From positions 1,054,001-1,118,000 of the forward strand of contig NZ_OZ032161.1 of NCBI RefSeq assembly GCF_964026575.1: a stretch of DNA of 64,000 nucleotides, given 5' to 3'. Shown piece after piece: positions 35,326 through 44,954 of the stretch. Under the pieces are notes generated by a model. That model worked only from the letters and a program-made list of their open reading frames with translations. It did not search any database and was not told the DNA's origin. Position 1 is the stretch's first letter. Every line of letters starts with the position of its first letter. The DNA is from Candidatus Tisiphia endosymbiont of Melanophora roralis. Lineage in GTDB: Bacteria; Pseudomonadota; Alphaproteobacteria; Rickettsiales; Rickettsiaceae. Both the position numbers and the translations under genes were made by a program.

Positions 35326-36486
35326 TTATTTTACTGCATCGACGATCTTAACAGCAGCATCACCTAAATCATTTGCAGCAATTATTTTTAAACCAGAATT
35401 TGCTAAAATATTTTTACCTAATTCAAAATTGGTACCAGCTAAACGTACAACCAGTGGAACTGTAATGCCAATCTCTTTCACTGCAGCAATAATGCCTTCG
35501 GCTATTATATCACAACGCATTATACCACCAAAAATATTAACTAAAACCCCTTGTACATGTGAATCTGATAAAATTATTTTTAGTGCTTCCGTTACTTTCT
35601 CACGATCAGCCCCACCACCAACATCTAAAAAGTTTGCCGGTTCAGCACCATAAAGCTTGATAATATCCATTGTAGCCATAGCTAGCCCAGCCCCATTCAC
35701 CATACAACCAATAGTACCATCCATCTTAACATAACTAAGACCAAGGCTAGCTGCTTTTATTTCAAGAGCATCTTCTTCATCATCATCCCGCATATTTAAA
35801 ATATCAGGATGTTTAAATAATCCATTATCATCAAAGTTGATCTTGGCATCAAGTGCCAATAAACTACCATCAGATTTTGTTATTAATGGATTAATTTCAA
35901 TTTGGTTAGCATCAGTTGCTATAAAAGCTTGATAGGTTGATTCAACAATTTTCATCATTTGTTTTGCCTGCTCATTCTTAAAACCAAGCTTGTATGCCAT
36001 TCTACGACAATGAAATGGCTGTATGCCTGTTGCAGGATCAACTGATACTTTAATAATTTTCTCTGGAGTATTATGAGCCACTTCTTCTATATCTACCCCA
36101 CCTTCAGTAGAAGCTATAAAAGTTACCTTGCTATTACTACGATCAAAAACGGCACTAAAATAATATTCTTTTAAAATATCACACCCAGATTCAACATAGA
36201 GATAGCGAACCTTTTGCCCAATAGCTGACGTCTGATGAGTTACTAAGTTAATGCCAAACATTGCGTGTGCTGCTTTCTTTGCCTCTTCTTTAGTTCTTAC
36301 AACTTTTACACCCCCAGCTTTTCCCCTACCACCTGCGTGGATTTGGGCTTTAACCACATATATTTCTGCTTCTAAACCATCAATTAGCCTATCGATATCT
36401 TCTTTTTGCAATATTACAACTCCTGTAGAAGTAGGTATACCATATTGCCTCAAAATCATCTTTGCTTGGTATTCATGAATATTCAT
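35326..36486 (-). CDS. sucC: Succinyl-CoA synthetase, beta subunit
   Basis: 386 residues. ATP-grasp domain at the N-terminus ([35 protein letters not shown], which binds nucleotide) and the CoA-ligase domain at the C-terminus ([37 protein letters not shown]). Gene order sucC-sucD is the usual one. The rest of the TCA genes are not here. Confidence 0.97.
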   Translation of the reverse strand: MNIHEYQAKMILRQYGIPTSTGVVILQKEDIDRLIDGLEAEIYVVKAQIHAGGRGKAGGVKVVRTKEEAKKAAHAMFGINLVTHQTSAIGQKVRYLYVESGCDILKEYYFSAVFDRSNSKVTFIASTEGGVDIEEVAHNTPEKIIKVSVDPATGIQPFHCRRMAYKLGFKNEQAKQMMKIVESTYQAFIATDANQIEINPLITKSDGSLLALDAKINFDDNGLFKHPDILNMRDDDEEDALEIKAASLGLSYVKMDGTIGCMVNGAGLAMATMDIIKLYGAEPANFLDVGGGADREKVTEALKIILSDSHVQGVLVNIFGGIMRCDIIAEGIIAAVKEIGITVPLVVRLAGTNFELGKNILANSGLKIIAANDLGDAAVKIVDAVK

Positions 36487-36657
36487 TTTTATAATTCTTT
36501 AAATAATTTAATCCTAGGCTCTTATACTACAAATGTTGCCAATTTGTAAAGCTTCATTTACTACTTGTTAGACGTTAATAGTCTTGGGGATATCTAAAAT
36601 TCACCAATGTTATCCCTGCAAAAGCATAAGATATATTCATCTTACTCTACTTTTTGC

Positions 36658-37494
36658 TTACGATTTTTGTCTCCTAGATATATATGCTCCACTTGAGATT
36701 ATTATTATTGCTCCAATAATTGAAAAACTATCTGGTATTTCCCGCCATATAACTACACTTAAAATTAAAGAAAATACAACGCTGCTATAAGCTAGTATAC
36801 TCATTTCAGTAGCTAAACCAATTTCTAATCCCTTATTTAATAATATTTGGTGTAACAGCATCAACAGAGCGTTGATTAATAGCAATATCCAATCCTTTGA
36901 AGAAACTTGTGTTATATTAAAATCCACTAAAAATGGTAACATAATAAGAGAGGAAATCCAAAAATAATACACTAATACTCTATCTGATGTCTCTGTTTTT
37001 AGTAAGTTGTGTAATGATATAATAGTTAATGCCATAAATATTCCGCTAAGTAATCCAAAAATGGCTCCTGAATTTATAATTTCTACTGATGGCTTCAGTA
37101 TTAATAAACAGCCAATAAAGCCAATTATTGCTAAAAATAATAGATCATTTTTGATAGATTTATCAATAAAAATACCCGTTATTAGTAGTACCCAAATGGG
37201 AGACAGATTTGTAAGTGTACTAACATTGAAAAGAGACAAGTAATTTACTGCTGAAAACATGCAATACCAATATGCTGTCCCCAATAATCCCCTTGTAATT
37301 AATGCACAATATCGCTGTGATACTATTAATTGACCACGAGACCTAATAACTTTTGGTAAAAAAAAGATAGCACAAAGAAAGAATTGTAAAAATACAACTA
37401 GAGAAATAGGTATACTACTATTAAGAGATTTTACTATACTAGCTTTAATTGCTCCAAGTCCAAATGAACTTAAGATATATAATGTTGCTTTCAT
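36658..37494 (-). CDS. EamA (DMT) family permease
   Basis: 278 residues with ten predicted membrane helices in two similar halves, the mark of the drug/metabolite transporter superfamily. Landmarks: TRGLLGTAYWYCMFSAVNYLSL ending helix 3-4 and LSPIWVLLITGIFIDKS at the end of the first half, and ILAYSSVVFSLILSVVIWREIP for the second. A rickettsial relative imports S-adenosylmethionine, but substrate cannot be told from this sequence. It is 171 bases downstream of the sucC start region on the same strand. Confidence 0.83.
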   Translation of the reverse strand: MKATLYILSSFGLGAIKASIVKSLNSSIPISLVVFLQFFLCAIFFLPKVIRSRGQLIVSQRYCALITRGLLGTAYWYCMFSAVNYLSLFNVSTLTNLSPIWVLLITGIFIDKSIKNDLLFLAIIGFIGCLLILKPSVEIINSGAIFGLLSGIFMALTIISLHNLLKTETSDRVLVYYFWISSLIMLPFLVDFNITQVSSKDWILLLINALLMLLHQILLNKGLEIGLATEMSILAYSSVVFSLILSVVIWREIPDSFSIIGAIIIISSGAYISRRQKS

Positions 37495-37606
37495 AGTGGT
37501 TCTACTTCATCACTCCTATTGAATCGACAACTGGGGTTATACAAATAATCCTACTTCAATTGGAGCGTAAAACAATCCATAATAGGTAACTCGCATTAAT
37601 CATTAA

Positions 37607-38281
37607 TCAATAAATTGTCCTGCCACTACCTTTAAAATTCTGATGAGCCTTATCTAATTTTTTGATAAATTCTGGAGAATAAGATTTAAGATCATTTTTC
37701 GACCCACCCTCATATTTTTTAGCTAGATCTATCCCCCCTCTAATCATATTATAAGCAAAATTTTCTTCCTTTGTTTCTCCAGCTATTCTTTTAGGGTTCA
37801 TGAACTTATAAACTTGGTATAAAGCAAAATTTTTCACTAAACGTTTTGCTTCCAATCTAGATTGATTACTTATGCCTTGTAGCTTATCTTTTGATTTTAT
37901 CAAACCTCGGTTAGCTTCTTTTACCAATTGTGAATGTTGTTGCATTAAGTAATTACTTACTTCAGCAACATTCTTACTAACAAGGTTCTCATCAATTTTA
38001 ACACCTAATTTTCCTAATTTCTTGTGTGCAAGTTTACCTAAATATTTTTTTATTAATAGGATGATCTGTGTCTGTAATTTTGTTAGATCCATTGTTTGCT
38101 CGTTAAGACAAGCCAATATTTGTTCTATTTCCTGTTCGAAAGCATCGTTGTTACTTAACTCATTGAAAATTTCCATCGCCTCATCAGATCCAAGTTCATC
38201 ATCAGTGATGCCTACTAATGCATCCTTAATTTGGTCTGCCAATTTTCTAGAGTCCTTTGGTTTTTTATCATTTGTTTCCAT
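37607..38281 (-). CDS. Hypothetical protein, 224 aa
   Basis: No family recognised. Acidic N-terminal part (residues 1-65), then a helical, lysine-rich part with KLGKLAHKKLGKLGVKID and a possible amphipathic stretch AKRLVKNFALYQVYKFMNP. The end SPEFIKKLDKAHQNFKGSG is basic. No signal or membrane segment. It is followed on the same strand (24 bases upstream) by another unknown gene, with which it may form an operon. A regulatory or effector role is possible but unsupported. Confidence 0.55.
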   Translation of the reverse strand: METNDKKPKDSRKLADQIKDALVGITDDELGSDEAMEIFNELSNNDAFEQEIEQILACLNEQTMDLTKLQTQIILLIKKYLGKLAHKKLGKLGVKIDENLVSKNVAEVSNYLMQQHSQLVKEANRGLIKSKDKLQGISNQSRLEAKRLVKNFALYQVYKFMNPKRIAGETKEENFAYNMIRGGIDLAKKYEGGSKNDLKSYSPEFIKKLDKAHQNFKGSGRTIY

Positions 38282-38305
38282 TTATTAGTCCCCTGTTTAT
38301 GAAGT

Positions 38306-38656
38306 CTATTCTTGAGTAGTAAAATGTCCTCTATAAGTTCGGTGCAACGTGGCTCCCCGATGTCTTTCAATTATACTTCGGCACAGTAAGACTGAGTCAA
38401 TAGATTTTTGTTTTTTAGTAAATTTATGTTCTTTTTCAAGACATAACTCACTTATATTAATATTTTGCCAAACAAGTCCATCAAAAATTTTTGCTTTAAT
38501 ATAACCACTTGACTTTAAGTTATCATAATCTCCTTTGTTAAGACTCAATGCATCATCATTTAATAAAAGCTTAACATCCCCAACATTTGGGGCTGGTATA
38601 GGATCAACATATTTAATATAGACTTTACCAGTTAATTCTATCTTGCTAGGTATCAT
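38306..38656 (-). CDS. Hypothetical protein, 116 aa
   Basis: No family recognised. Beta-rich start (KIELTGKVYIKYVDPIPAPNVGDVKLLL) with a repeated Lys/Asp pattern, then a cysteine pair (about residues 69 and 90) and a basic end (RHRGATLHRTYRGHF). It precedes the 224-aa unknown gene by 24 bases in transcription order. Confidence 0.5.
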   Translation of the reverse strand: MIPSKIELTGKVYIKYVDPIPAPNVGDVKLLLNDDALSLNKGDYDNLKSSGYIKAKIFDGLVWQNINISELCLEKEHKFTKKQKSIDSVLLCRSIIERHRGATLHRTYRGHFTTQE

Positions 38657-38687
38657 AATGCTCTATCTTATTAAATTAAGCTTCTGT

Positions 38688-38736
38688 TATACTGCTCGTA
38701 AATGGAGAGTTGATAGACGAATATCAAAATCATGAT
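38688..38736. repeat. 49-bp repeat (tatactgctcgtaaatg), copy 1
   Basis: tatactgctcgtaaatggag with agttgatagacgaatatc and aaaatcatgat. The same unit with four changes stands at 60670-60718. Here it lies in the leader region before the two hypothetical genes (upstream of 38656), downstream of ctrA. Confidence 0.7.
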
Positions 38737-38745
38737 CCTTTTATA

Positions 38746-39504
38746 TCACGACTCTTTGTTATCTTCCATCTCTGATTCTGATGGTTCAATAACTTCTCCC
38801 TGAAAATGATGCAATAGTGTTTCTTGTTCATCATATTCTTTCAACATATAACCACGTCCCCATACTGTATCAATGTAGTTTGTACCACCAGCAGCATCAG
38901 CTAATTTCTTACGTAATTTGCATACAAATACGTCTATAATTTTAATCTCCGGCTCATCAACACTACTATAAAGATGGTCTAAGAACATCTCCTTATTCAG
39001 TACTGTTCCCCTACGTAAGACTAATAATTCTAAAATAGCATATTCCTTATTCGTTAAATGAACCCTTGTTCCATCAACTTCTACAATTCTAGTATCAAGA
39101 TGAATACTTACCTTGTCAAACCTAACCACTGACTCAGAATGTCCTTTAGAACGACGAACAATTGCATAAATACGAGCAATTAACTCTTCGCGGTTAAATG
39201 GTTTTGTGATATAATCATCTGCCCCACACGTAAGTCCTTTAATTTTTTGATCAACTGTAGTAATACCTGATAAAATCAATATAGGTGTTTTTACTTTAGC
39301 AGAACGTAATCTCAGTAGGACTTCAAACCCACTAATATCTGGCAACATCAGGTCTAAAATAATTAAATCATAATTATAAATTTTAGCTATTTCTATTCCT
39401 TCTGTACCAAACTCCACCACCTCACAAATAATTCCTTCTGAAGCTAACGTTAATTCAATAGAACTAGCTATATCACTATTATCTTCTACTAACAGTACCC
39501 TCAT
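38746..39504 (-). CDS. ctrA: Cell cycle response regulator CtrA
   Basis: 252 residues. Receiver domain with phospho-acceptor Asp51 ([10 protein letters not shown]), the acidic pair at 8-9 and the conserved Lys of TKPF; then a winged-helix OmpR-type domain ([55 protein letters not shown]). The long stretch from LTNKEY to [15 protein letters not shown] is almost the same as in Caulobacter CtrA. In rickettsiae CtrA regulates a small gene set. The protein has an extra acidic tail. No histidine kinase gene is adjacent. Confidence 0.94.
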   Translation of the reverse strand: MRVLLVEDNSDIASSIELTLASEGIICEVVEFGTEGIEIAKIYNYDLIILDLMLPDISGFEVLLRLRSAKVKTPILILSGITTVDQKIKGLTCGADDYITKPFNREELIARIYAIVRRSKGHSESVVRFDKVSIHLDTRIVEVDGTRVHLTNKEYAILELLVLRRGTVLNKEMFLDHLYSSVDEPEIKIIDVFVCKLRKKLADAAGGTNYIDTVWGRGYMLKEYDEQETLLHHFQGEVIEPSESEMEDNKES

Positions 39505-39622
39505 GATATTTCTCCCATTAACTTTTCTATAATTATTAATTTATTATTCTTTATTACACATCTATGTTCTCATTTTATCTCTATAAGAGCAAGTAATTTT
39601 ATCAAAATAATATCCAAGTAAC

Positions 39623-39722
39623 GCGAATTTGGGATAAGAATCTGTCAATTCTTATCCCAAATTCGGTGAAATTATCGAAACAATCAGATTTGAGACGGCT
39701 CTGCATCTGATTGTTTCGATAA
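39623..39722. repeat. Composite hairpin repeat, modules A-B (copy 3)
   Basis: Module A at 39623-39664 and module B at 39670-39722. Here B is a long perfect hairpin, attatcgaaacaatcagat and its complement (19-bp arms), whereas the copies at 15590 and 17348 have lost the outer right arm. This copy therefore shows the full form of module B. It ends just before the left target duplication of a TIR element. Confidence 0.8.
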
Positions 39723-39734
39723 TTTTATGGTTAA

Positions 39735-39978
39735 CTTACCTTACACATAACCCCCATGGCAATTTAAAAGTCATAGGAAAAACAGCCTAGCACCTATTAG
39801 CGAAGAGCTGCTTTGCGACGACGAAGCAATTGTAAGTTAAAAGTATGATATAATAGATATTGAAGTCAATTGTAAGTTAAAAGTATCTAATGAATGTGGA
39901 TTGCCACCACACTCACGTGGTCTCGCTAATAGACATCTTGTACTTTTCTACAATTTTTAAATGCTATACGTAAGGTGA
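39735..39978. mobile_element. MITE-like element, family 1 (caccttac TIRs), copy 1
   Basis: 244 bp bounded by cttaccttacacataac and the inverted gctatacgtaaggtga, flanked by the 8-bp direct repeat atggttaa (39727-39734 and 39979-39986). The right copy of the duplication includes the secB stop codon. It is the inverted relative of 44210-44394, with an extra 56 bp at 39831-39886 that carries a 20-bp direct repeat. The interior includes the core module. Confidence 0.85.
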
Positions 39979-39982
39979 ATGG

Positions 39983-40432
39983 TTAATTATCATTTTCTTG
40001 CATTTTTTTATGATATAAAGCACCAAAATCAATCGGGTCAATCATCAATGGTTGGAAACCACCATCCTGAGTGACATCAGCAATAATTTTTCTAGCAAAT
40101 GGGAAAATCATTGCTGGACAATGAATTGCTAGTATTATTTGGTGTTGATCTTCCTCTATATTAATTAAATTAAAAACCCCTGCATATTTTAAGTCCACTA
40201 TAAATAGTCTATGCTTTTCACTCATTGCTTTAGCTTCTATACTTAATTCTACCTCATAAAAATTCTCTTCAGGTAAATTAGAAATATTGAGGTCTAGGAA
40301 TAAGTCAATTTGTGGATTACGTTCCAAAGATACTAAAGATCTCGGAGCGTCTGGATTTTCAAAAGACAAATCCTTTATGTATTGTGCATTAACAGCGATA
40401 TGAGGCATTTCTTTTTGGTTAGTATCTTTCAT
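39983..40432 (-). CDS. secB: Protein-export chaperone SecB
   Basis: 149 residues. SecB keeps preproteins unfolded and delivers them to SecA, whose gene is at 56935-59667. Motifs: [14 protein letters not shown], which marks SecB, and a C-terminal region with [35 protein letters not shown], the SecA-contacting stretch. Its stop codon lies in the target duplication of the neighbouring TIR element, which did not change the end of the protein. The predicted length is normal. Confidence 0.95.
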   Translation of the reverse strand: MKDTNQKEMPHIAVNAQYIKDLSFENPDAPRSLVSLERNPQIDLFLDLNISNLPEENFYEVELSIEAKAMSEKHRLFIVDLKYAGVFNLINIEEDQHQIILAIHCPAMIFPFARKIIADVTQDGGFQPLMIDPIDFGALYHKKMQENDN

Positions 40433-40463
40433 AATAATATAGTCCTTTTTTACATTTTAAATT

Positions 40464-41030
40464 TTAAGTTATTGGAAGGGTAACACCTTTTTGTTTCATA
40501 TATTTCCCATAACGATCGGCATAAGATATATTACAAGTTTGATCACCTTTTAAAAACAAAAATTGACATGCTCCTTCATTAGCATAAATTCTTGCTGGCA
40601 GAGGGGTAGTATTGGAAAACTCTAATGTTACATGCCCTTCCCATTCCGGTTCTAACGGCGTTACGTTAACAATTATACCACATCTTGCATAGGTTGATTT
40701 GCCAACACAGATAACTAGCACATCTCTTGGAATTTTAAAATACTCAATTGTTCTTGCTAAGGCAAAACTGTTTGGTGGAATAACACAAACATCAACCTCT
40801 CTGTCTACTAAACTATATTCATCAAAATTTTTTGGATCAACTATTGCCGAATTAATATTAGTAAATATTTTAAATTCCTTCGAGACTCTTGCATCATAAC
40901 CGTATGAAGATAAACCATAAGAAATAATTCTCTCTGAATTATTCAATCTAACCTGCGTATCAGTAAAAGGGGCAATCATATCGTGTTCTATACACATTTT
41001 TCTTATCCAATTATCAGACATAATGGTCAT
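40464..41030 (-). CDS. dcd: dCTP deaminase
   Basis: 188 residues. It deaminates dCTP to dUTP for thymidylate synthesis. Seen: [27 protein letters not shown] and the catalytic block [40 protein letters not shown], with the conserved Glu in EPEWEG. The longer, rickettsia-type dCTP deaminase form. The ATG three codons inside (41021) is an alternative start. secB lies 31 bases downstream on the same strand. Confidence 0.95.
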   Translation of the reverse strand: MTIMSDNWIRKMCIEHDMIAPFTDTQVRLNNSERIISYGLSSYGYDARVSKEFKIFTNINSAIVDPKNFDEYSLVDREVDVCVIPPNSFALARTIEYFKIPRDVLVICVGKSTYARCGIIVNVTPLEPEWEGHVTLEFSNTTPLPARIYANEGACQFLFLKGDQTCNISYADRYGKYMKQKGVTLPIT

Positions 41031-41188
41031 ATATAATTACACATACTATGTTTAAATTACCGAATATAAATGATATAGTTAAAAATTAAAAGTACTAAAA
41101 CTTTAATTAGCAGGGCAGCCTCATTAAAATATTTATATATTCTTCTGCTTTAAATAATTAGTTTCACAAAACTGTAGGAGATTCGCGT

Positions 41189-41289
41189 ATATACTCAAAT
41201 GATTTGAAGAATTGAATTTGAAAATGAATGGTGAGCATGCGAATCCATGACATTTTCAAAAAAACAATTCGTAGGAGCAGAAGAGTATA
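41189..41289. repeat. RPE-like element, intergenic copy, with a second fragment
   Basis: Starts tatatactcaaatgatttga and ends gcagaagagtatac, missing about 27 bases of the interior seen in the 19920 copy. Right after it (41284-41370), tatactcggatgatctaaag and the aacaaacaag-type interior start a second, decayed copy. They occupy the gap between dcd and the PCu(A)C gene (41031-41428), which has no gene. Confidence 0.75.
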
Positions 41290-41428
41290 CTCGGATGATC
41301 TAAAGAATGGGAACAACAAACAAGGAAGGCTTTGCCAGCGTAGGATGACATCTAGACTATTACCGATACTAGAGTTAACGATAGCTGGCATATAAGGCAA
41401 ATATCCATTACATTATAAGAACGACTAA

Positions 41429-41926
41429 CTACTTTGTTTTTACTTCTACTTGAACAACTTTCTGCAGCCCATTATCGAAATATAAGAATAAATCAAAGTT
41501 ATCACCAACTTTTAGTATAGCTTTTAGATCCAAGAGCATAATATGCATACCACCCGGTTGTAAAATAGCACTACTTTTAGCTGGGATGACTAGCTTATCA
41601 AGTTTTACCATTTTACTAACCCCTTTTTCATCAACAAAACTTTTATGTAATTCAACCTTGTTAGCTATATCTGAAGAAACATTTACCAAATTGTAATCGA
41701 GGTCAGAGTCATTAAAAATCTCAAAATATATTGCAGAATTATTATTTTTGCTAACAGTAGCAGAAGGTCTTGCCCAAGCATTTAGTATTGTAACAGATGC
41801 AGTAGGAGCTGATGCTTCTAATGATGCTGCTGGATTGTTATTACTTGGTGTGGTAGTTGCAAAACATATTGATAGACTAAAATATAAAGTAACAGCAATG
41901 AAGGTTACTATGTTCTTAAGTAGCAT
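41429..41926 (-). CDS. Periplasmic copper chaperone PCu(A)C
   Basis: 165 residues. A signal peptide (LKNIVTFIAVTLYFSLSICFA) is followed by the copper-binding fold: AWARPS, VELHKS..., KMVKLD and GGMHIMLLDL. The conserved H-x10-M-x21-H-x-M ligands are met by His, Met and HIM. Such proteins load Cu(I) into cytochrome oxidase subunit II. It stands alone on the minus strand with no Sco gene beside it. Confidence 0.88.
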   Translation of the reverse strand: MLLKNIVTFIAVTLYFSLSICFATTTPSNNNPAASLEASAPTASVTILNAWARPSATVSKNNNSAIYFEIFNDSDLDYNLVNVSSDIANKVELHKSFVDEKGVSKMVKLDKLVIPAKSSAILQPGGMHIMLLDLKAILKVGDNFDLFLYFDNGLQKVVQVEVKTK

Positions 41927-42038
41927 ATTATTACCATAAATTAAATTAATTACACAATCGATTCACTTAATTATATAACATATTATACATACACTAAGTA
42001 TATTTTGCAAAAAAATAATATATTTATAGTGTATAATG

Positions 42039-42296
42039 CTAACTTTGGCTTACTTTAACAAATCTTTGTTTAAAAGAATCCCAATGATAGTGAACATTTA
42101 CTGTTTTAATTTCTGTAACTGTAATATCTCCATTAGGTAACTGGGCAACATCAAAGCCTTTTTGTATAGATTCGGTAATTAGAGTCGCTGATTGACAAAT
42201 ATACCTAACATTAAAAAAGGGATTATTATCAGTATCTAATGAGCTTGTAGTGTTCTTAGTTGGGGTATTCAAAATAGGTGCGTTTTTTTCTTTCAT
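42039..42296 (-). CDS. Small rickettsial protein, possibly DUF2671
   Basis: 85 residues from the ATG at 42296; the frame also extends to a TTG at 42305. Polar N-terminus, then a mixed region ITESIQKGFDVAQLPNGDITVTEIKTVNVHYHWD that looks like a small folded domain. I believe such short proteins are the Rickettsia-restricted DUF2671 family, but this is from memory and uncertain. No signal or membrane segment. Divergent from the ABC exporter gene. Confidence 0.55.
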   Translation of the reverse strand: MKEKNAPILNTPTKNTTSSLDTDNNPFFNVRYICQSATLITESIQKGFDVAQLPNGDITVTEIKTVNVHYHWDSFKQRFVKVSQS

Positions 42297-42421
42297 TCTA
42301 AACAACTTCAGATATTCTGTACGTTTTTATAACAGTTTAGTAATAAGGTGGCAAGAGTTTGTTGTTAGATTAGTTTAGGTTATTTAGTCTAATTAGTTTT
42401 TTTTGTAATGAGGTGTGTGCT

Positions 42422-44191
42422 GTGTTAGAAGGTTTTGATTTTTCAAAGTCTGCAATAAGGTTATTTTTCTATTTTTTAAAGAAAAGAAGAATTAAACTAA
42501 CTATTTTAGGGTTGTTATGCATAATACGGGGAATGATACCAGCTATTGATAGTGTGTTGCTACAAAGAATTATAAATTTGATTGAGTCTTTTTCTAATGA
42601 AACAGTTAAAGACCTACCTTCCTCCATGTTGTTTTGGGCAATAATATATGCATTTTGGTGGGTATGTGTAAATACTATGTGGCGAATTTATGATTATATT
42701 TATCTAAAAACCATGCCATATATCAAAGCTCAGATATTAGACGAAATGTATAATTACACTCAGTATCATAATCATAGATTTTTTCAAGAAAACCTTGCTG
42801 GTCATATTACCAATCGTATTACTGAAGGGGCTAGATCTTTTGGAATGGTTTTGTCTTTATTTGGAGAGAAAATTCTATACAAACTAGCTATAATTGTTTT
42901 TGCTCTTGGAACAATGTACTGGGTACATCAAATATTTGCTACTATATTCCTTATACATATTTGTGTTTTTGTAGGGACTAGCGTTATCTGTTCAAGTACA
43001 ATAAACAAATATTCAGTAAATTATGCACGAAGCAAATCAATAGTTGCTGGCAGTATTGTTGATGCAATTGCAAATATTGGTGCAATACGGATGTTTACTT
43101 CTCATAAATTTGAACGTCAGAATCTAGAAGTAAGGATAGATGATGCTGTAGTTAATGAACAAATTATGCAACTCTTTATGTTTAAGCTACGTATTGTACT
43201 AGGCATAGCTTGTTCTATAATGATTTTTATAATGGTTTATTATCTAGCTCAACTTCGTAGTCAAATGCAAATAACTATAGGAGATTGCGTGTTGATACTT
43301 ACTTTATCTATAACGGTTAGTAGTGAAATTTGGGATCTAACGCAGGAAGTAGGAGATATGTTCGAAGAGTTTGGTTCTTTTAATCAAAGTGTATCATTAA
43401 TGAAACCTCATATTATAGAAGATATTGAGAATGCCCATCTTCTAAAGGTTACAAAAGGTGAGATAATATTTAAAAATGTTAGTTTTAAATATTATCATAA
43501 TAATAATTTATTTGAGAATAAATCCGTTACAATTTTGAGTCAACAAAGGGTCGGATTAGTAGGGTTTTCTGGTTCAGGAAAAACAACTTTTATTAATCTT
43601 ATTACACGGTTGCACGATATAGACCAAGGAGAAATTCTAATTGATGGGCAAAATATTAGATATGTAACTCAAGACTCTTTACGAGAAAATATTAGTATAA
43701 TACCGCAAGAACCAATCCTATTTCATAGGACAGTCATGGATAATATTAGATATGGAAAAAAAGATGCTAGCTTAGAAGAGATAATAGAGGCAGCAAAACT
43801 AGCTCATATACATGAATTTATTGAGAGCCTAACAGAAGGATACCAAAGCTTATGTGGTGAAAGGGGTAATAACTTGTCAGGTGGTCAGAGGCAGAGAATA
43901 ATAATAGCACGGGCAATATTAAAGAATGCTCCAATATTAATTCTTGATGAAGCAACAAGTAGTCTAGATAGTAAGACTGAGGAGTTGATACAAGATTCTC
44001 TATATTACTTAATGCAAAATAAAACTGTATTAGTTATAGCTCATAGATTATCAACTTTGTTGAATATGGATAGAATTTTGGTTTTTAATGAAGGTAGCAT
44101 AGTTGAAGATGGACAACATGAGGAATTACTAAAAAACAGTAAATTGTACAAAAAACTATGGAAATCACAAGTAAAAGGCTTAATAATTTAA
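42422..44191 (+). CDS. MsbA-like ABC transporter, fused permease and ATPase
   Basis: 589 residues. Six membrane helices (residues about 18-300) followed by one nucleotide-binding domain: Walker A GFSGSGKTT, Q-loop IPQEPILF, signature LSGGQRQR, Walker B ILILDEATSSLDS and switch histidine AHRLST. The half-transporter type dimerises; MsbA-like exporters flip lipid A, other members export lipids or peptides. I chose the GTG at 42422, which has GAGG 8 bases upstream, over the GTG at 42413. The transported compound is not known. Confidence 0.88.
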   Translation: MLEGFDFSKSAIRLFFYFLKKRRIKLTILGLLCIIRGMIPAIDSVLLQRIINLIESFSNETVKDLPSSMLFWAIIYAFWWVCVNTMWRIYDYIYLKTMPYIKAQILDEMYNYTQYHNHRFFQENLAGHITNRITEGARSFGMVLSLFGEKILYKLAIIVFALGTMYWVHQIFATIFLIHICVFVGTSVICSSTINKYSVNYARSKSIVAGSIVDAIANIGAIRMFTSHKFERQNLEVRIDDAVVNEQIMQLFMFKLRIVLGIACSIMIFIMVYYLAQLRSQMQITIGDCVLILTLSITVSSEIWDLTQEVGDMFEEFGSFNQSVSLMKPHIIEDIENAHLLKVTKGEIIFKNVSFKYYHNNNLFENKSVTILSQQRVGLVGFSGSGKTTFINLITRLHDIDQGEILIDGQNIRYVTQDSLRENISIIPQEPILFHRTVMDNIRYGKKDASLEEIIEAAKLAHIHEFIESLTEGYQSLCGERGNNLSGGQRQRIIIARAILKNAPILILDEATSSLDSKTEELIQDSLYYLMQNKTVLVIAHRLSTLLNMDRILVFNEGSIVEDGQHEELLKNSKLYKKLWKSQVKGLII

Positions 44192-44209
44192 AGAAATTGC
44201 TGATTATTT

Positions 44210-44394
44210 CACCTTACGTATAGCATTTAAAAATTGCAGAAAAGTACAAGACGTCTATTAGCGAGACCACGTGAGTGTAGTGGTAATCCACATTCATTAG
44301 ATTGCTTCATCGCCACAAAGTGGCTTCTCGTAATGACGCTAGGCTGTTTTTCCTATGATTTTTAAATTGCCATGGGAGTTATGCGTAAGGTGAG
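44210..44394. mobile_element. MITE-like element, family 1, copy 2
   Basis: 185 bp with caccttacgtatagcattt at the left and the inverted catgggagttatgcgtaaggtg at the right, flanked by the 9-bp direct repeat tgattattt (44201-44209 and 44395-44403). It is the reverse complement of 39735-39978 without the 56-bp insertion. The first duplication copy starts 9 bases after the ABC exporter's stop. Confidence 0.87.
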
Positions 44395-44582
44395 TGATTA
44401 TTTATTACATGACTTATAGTTCTCGTACCATTTCCGATTATGGCATACACTCAACTATTGATTGCAATTTTTAAATTACTCTGCTAATTCATTTAAGATT
44501 TGGTATTGTAATACATTATTATTTTGTGTATCATAACTTGAGTTCGATGTAAGGCATCGGTTTAATAACCTAGGGTGTCATC

Positions 44583-44838
44583 CCATAACTGTTGAAAGTT
44601 AAAAAATCGTCATTGCGAAGTGCCGTTAGGCACTGTGGCAATCTTCATGATAGTCAAGACCTCCTTCACAAGATTGCCACGTCGCCGCTTGCAGCGGCTT
44701 CTCGCAATGACGGTTTATAGACGTATATGTCATTGCGAACGTACGTGAGCGTGGCAGTCCATGAAGCTGTCATATAGATTGCTTCGTCAACCTTATGGGC
44801 TCCTCGCAATGACGGTTTTTTAACTTTCGACAGTTGTG
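44583..44838. mobile_element. MITE-like element, family 2, copy 3 (two core modules)
   Basis: 256 bp, with ccataactgttgaaagtt at the left and aactttcgacagttgtga at the right. Two tandem core modules lie within (tcattgcgaagtgccg ... ctcgcaatgacgg and tcattgcgaacgtacg ... ctcgcaatgacgg). Flanking gtgtcatc and gtgacatc suggest an 8-base duplication with one mismatch. With the family 1 copy before it, it fills the 760-base gap between the exporter and peroxiredoxin genes, where I see no gene. Confidence 0.75.
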
Positions 44839-44954
44839 AGGTGACATCACCCCTAATGAGGATAATTACTTGAGCCTAGTATTAATTTGCTACATCGATA
44901 CTTAAGGTTATCATAAGAAATATTTTTAATCACTTGAAACTGAAGGAATTTAAA

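Noticed and set aside
39827-39886. Possible CRISPR (20-bp repeat, 20-bp spacer)
   Set aside because: Only two repeat units inside a MITE copy, no cas genes anywhere in the window.
41164-41400. 78-codon minus-strand frame
   Set aside because: Also a reading through RPE-like DNA, without a ribosome-binding site or homology.
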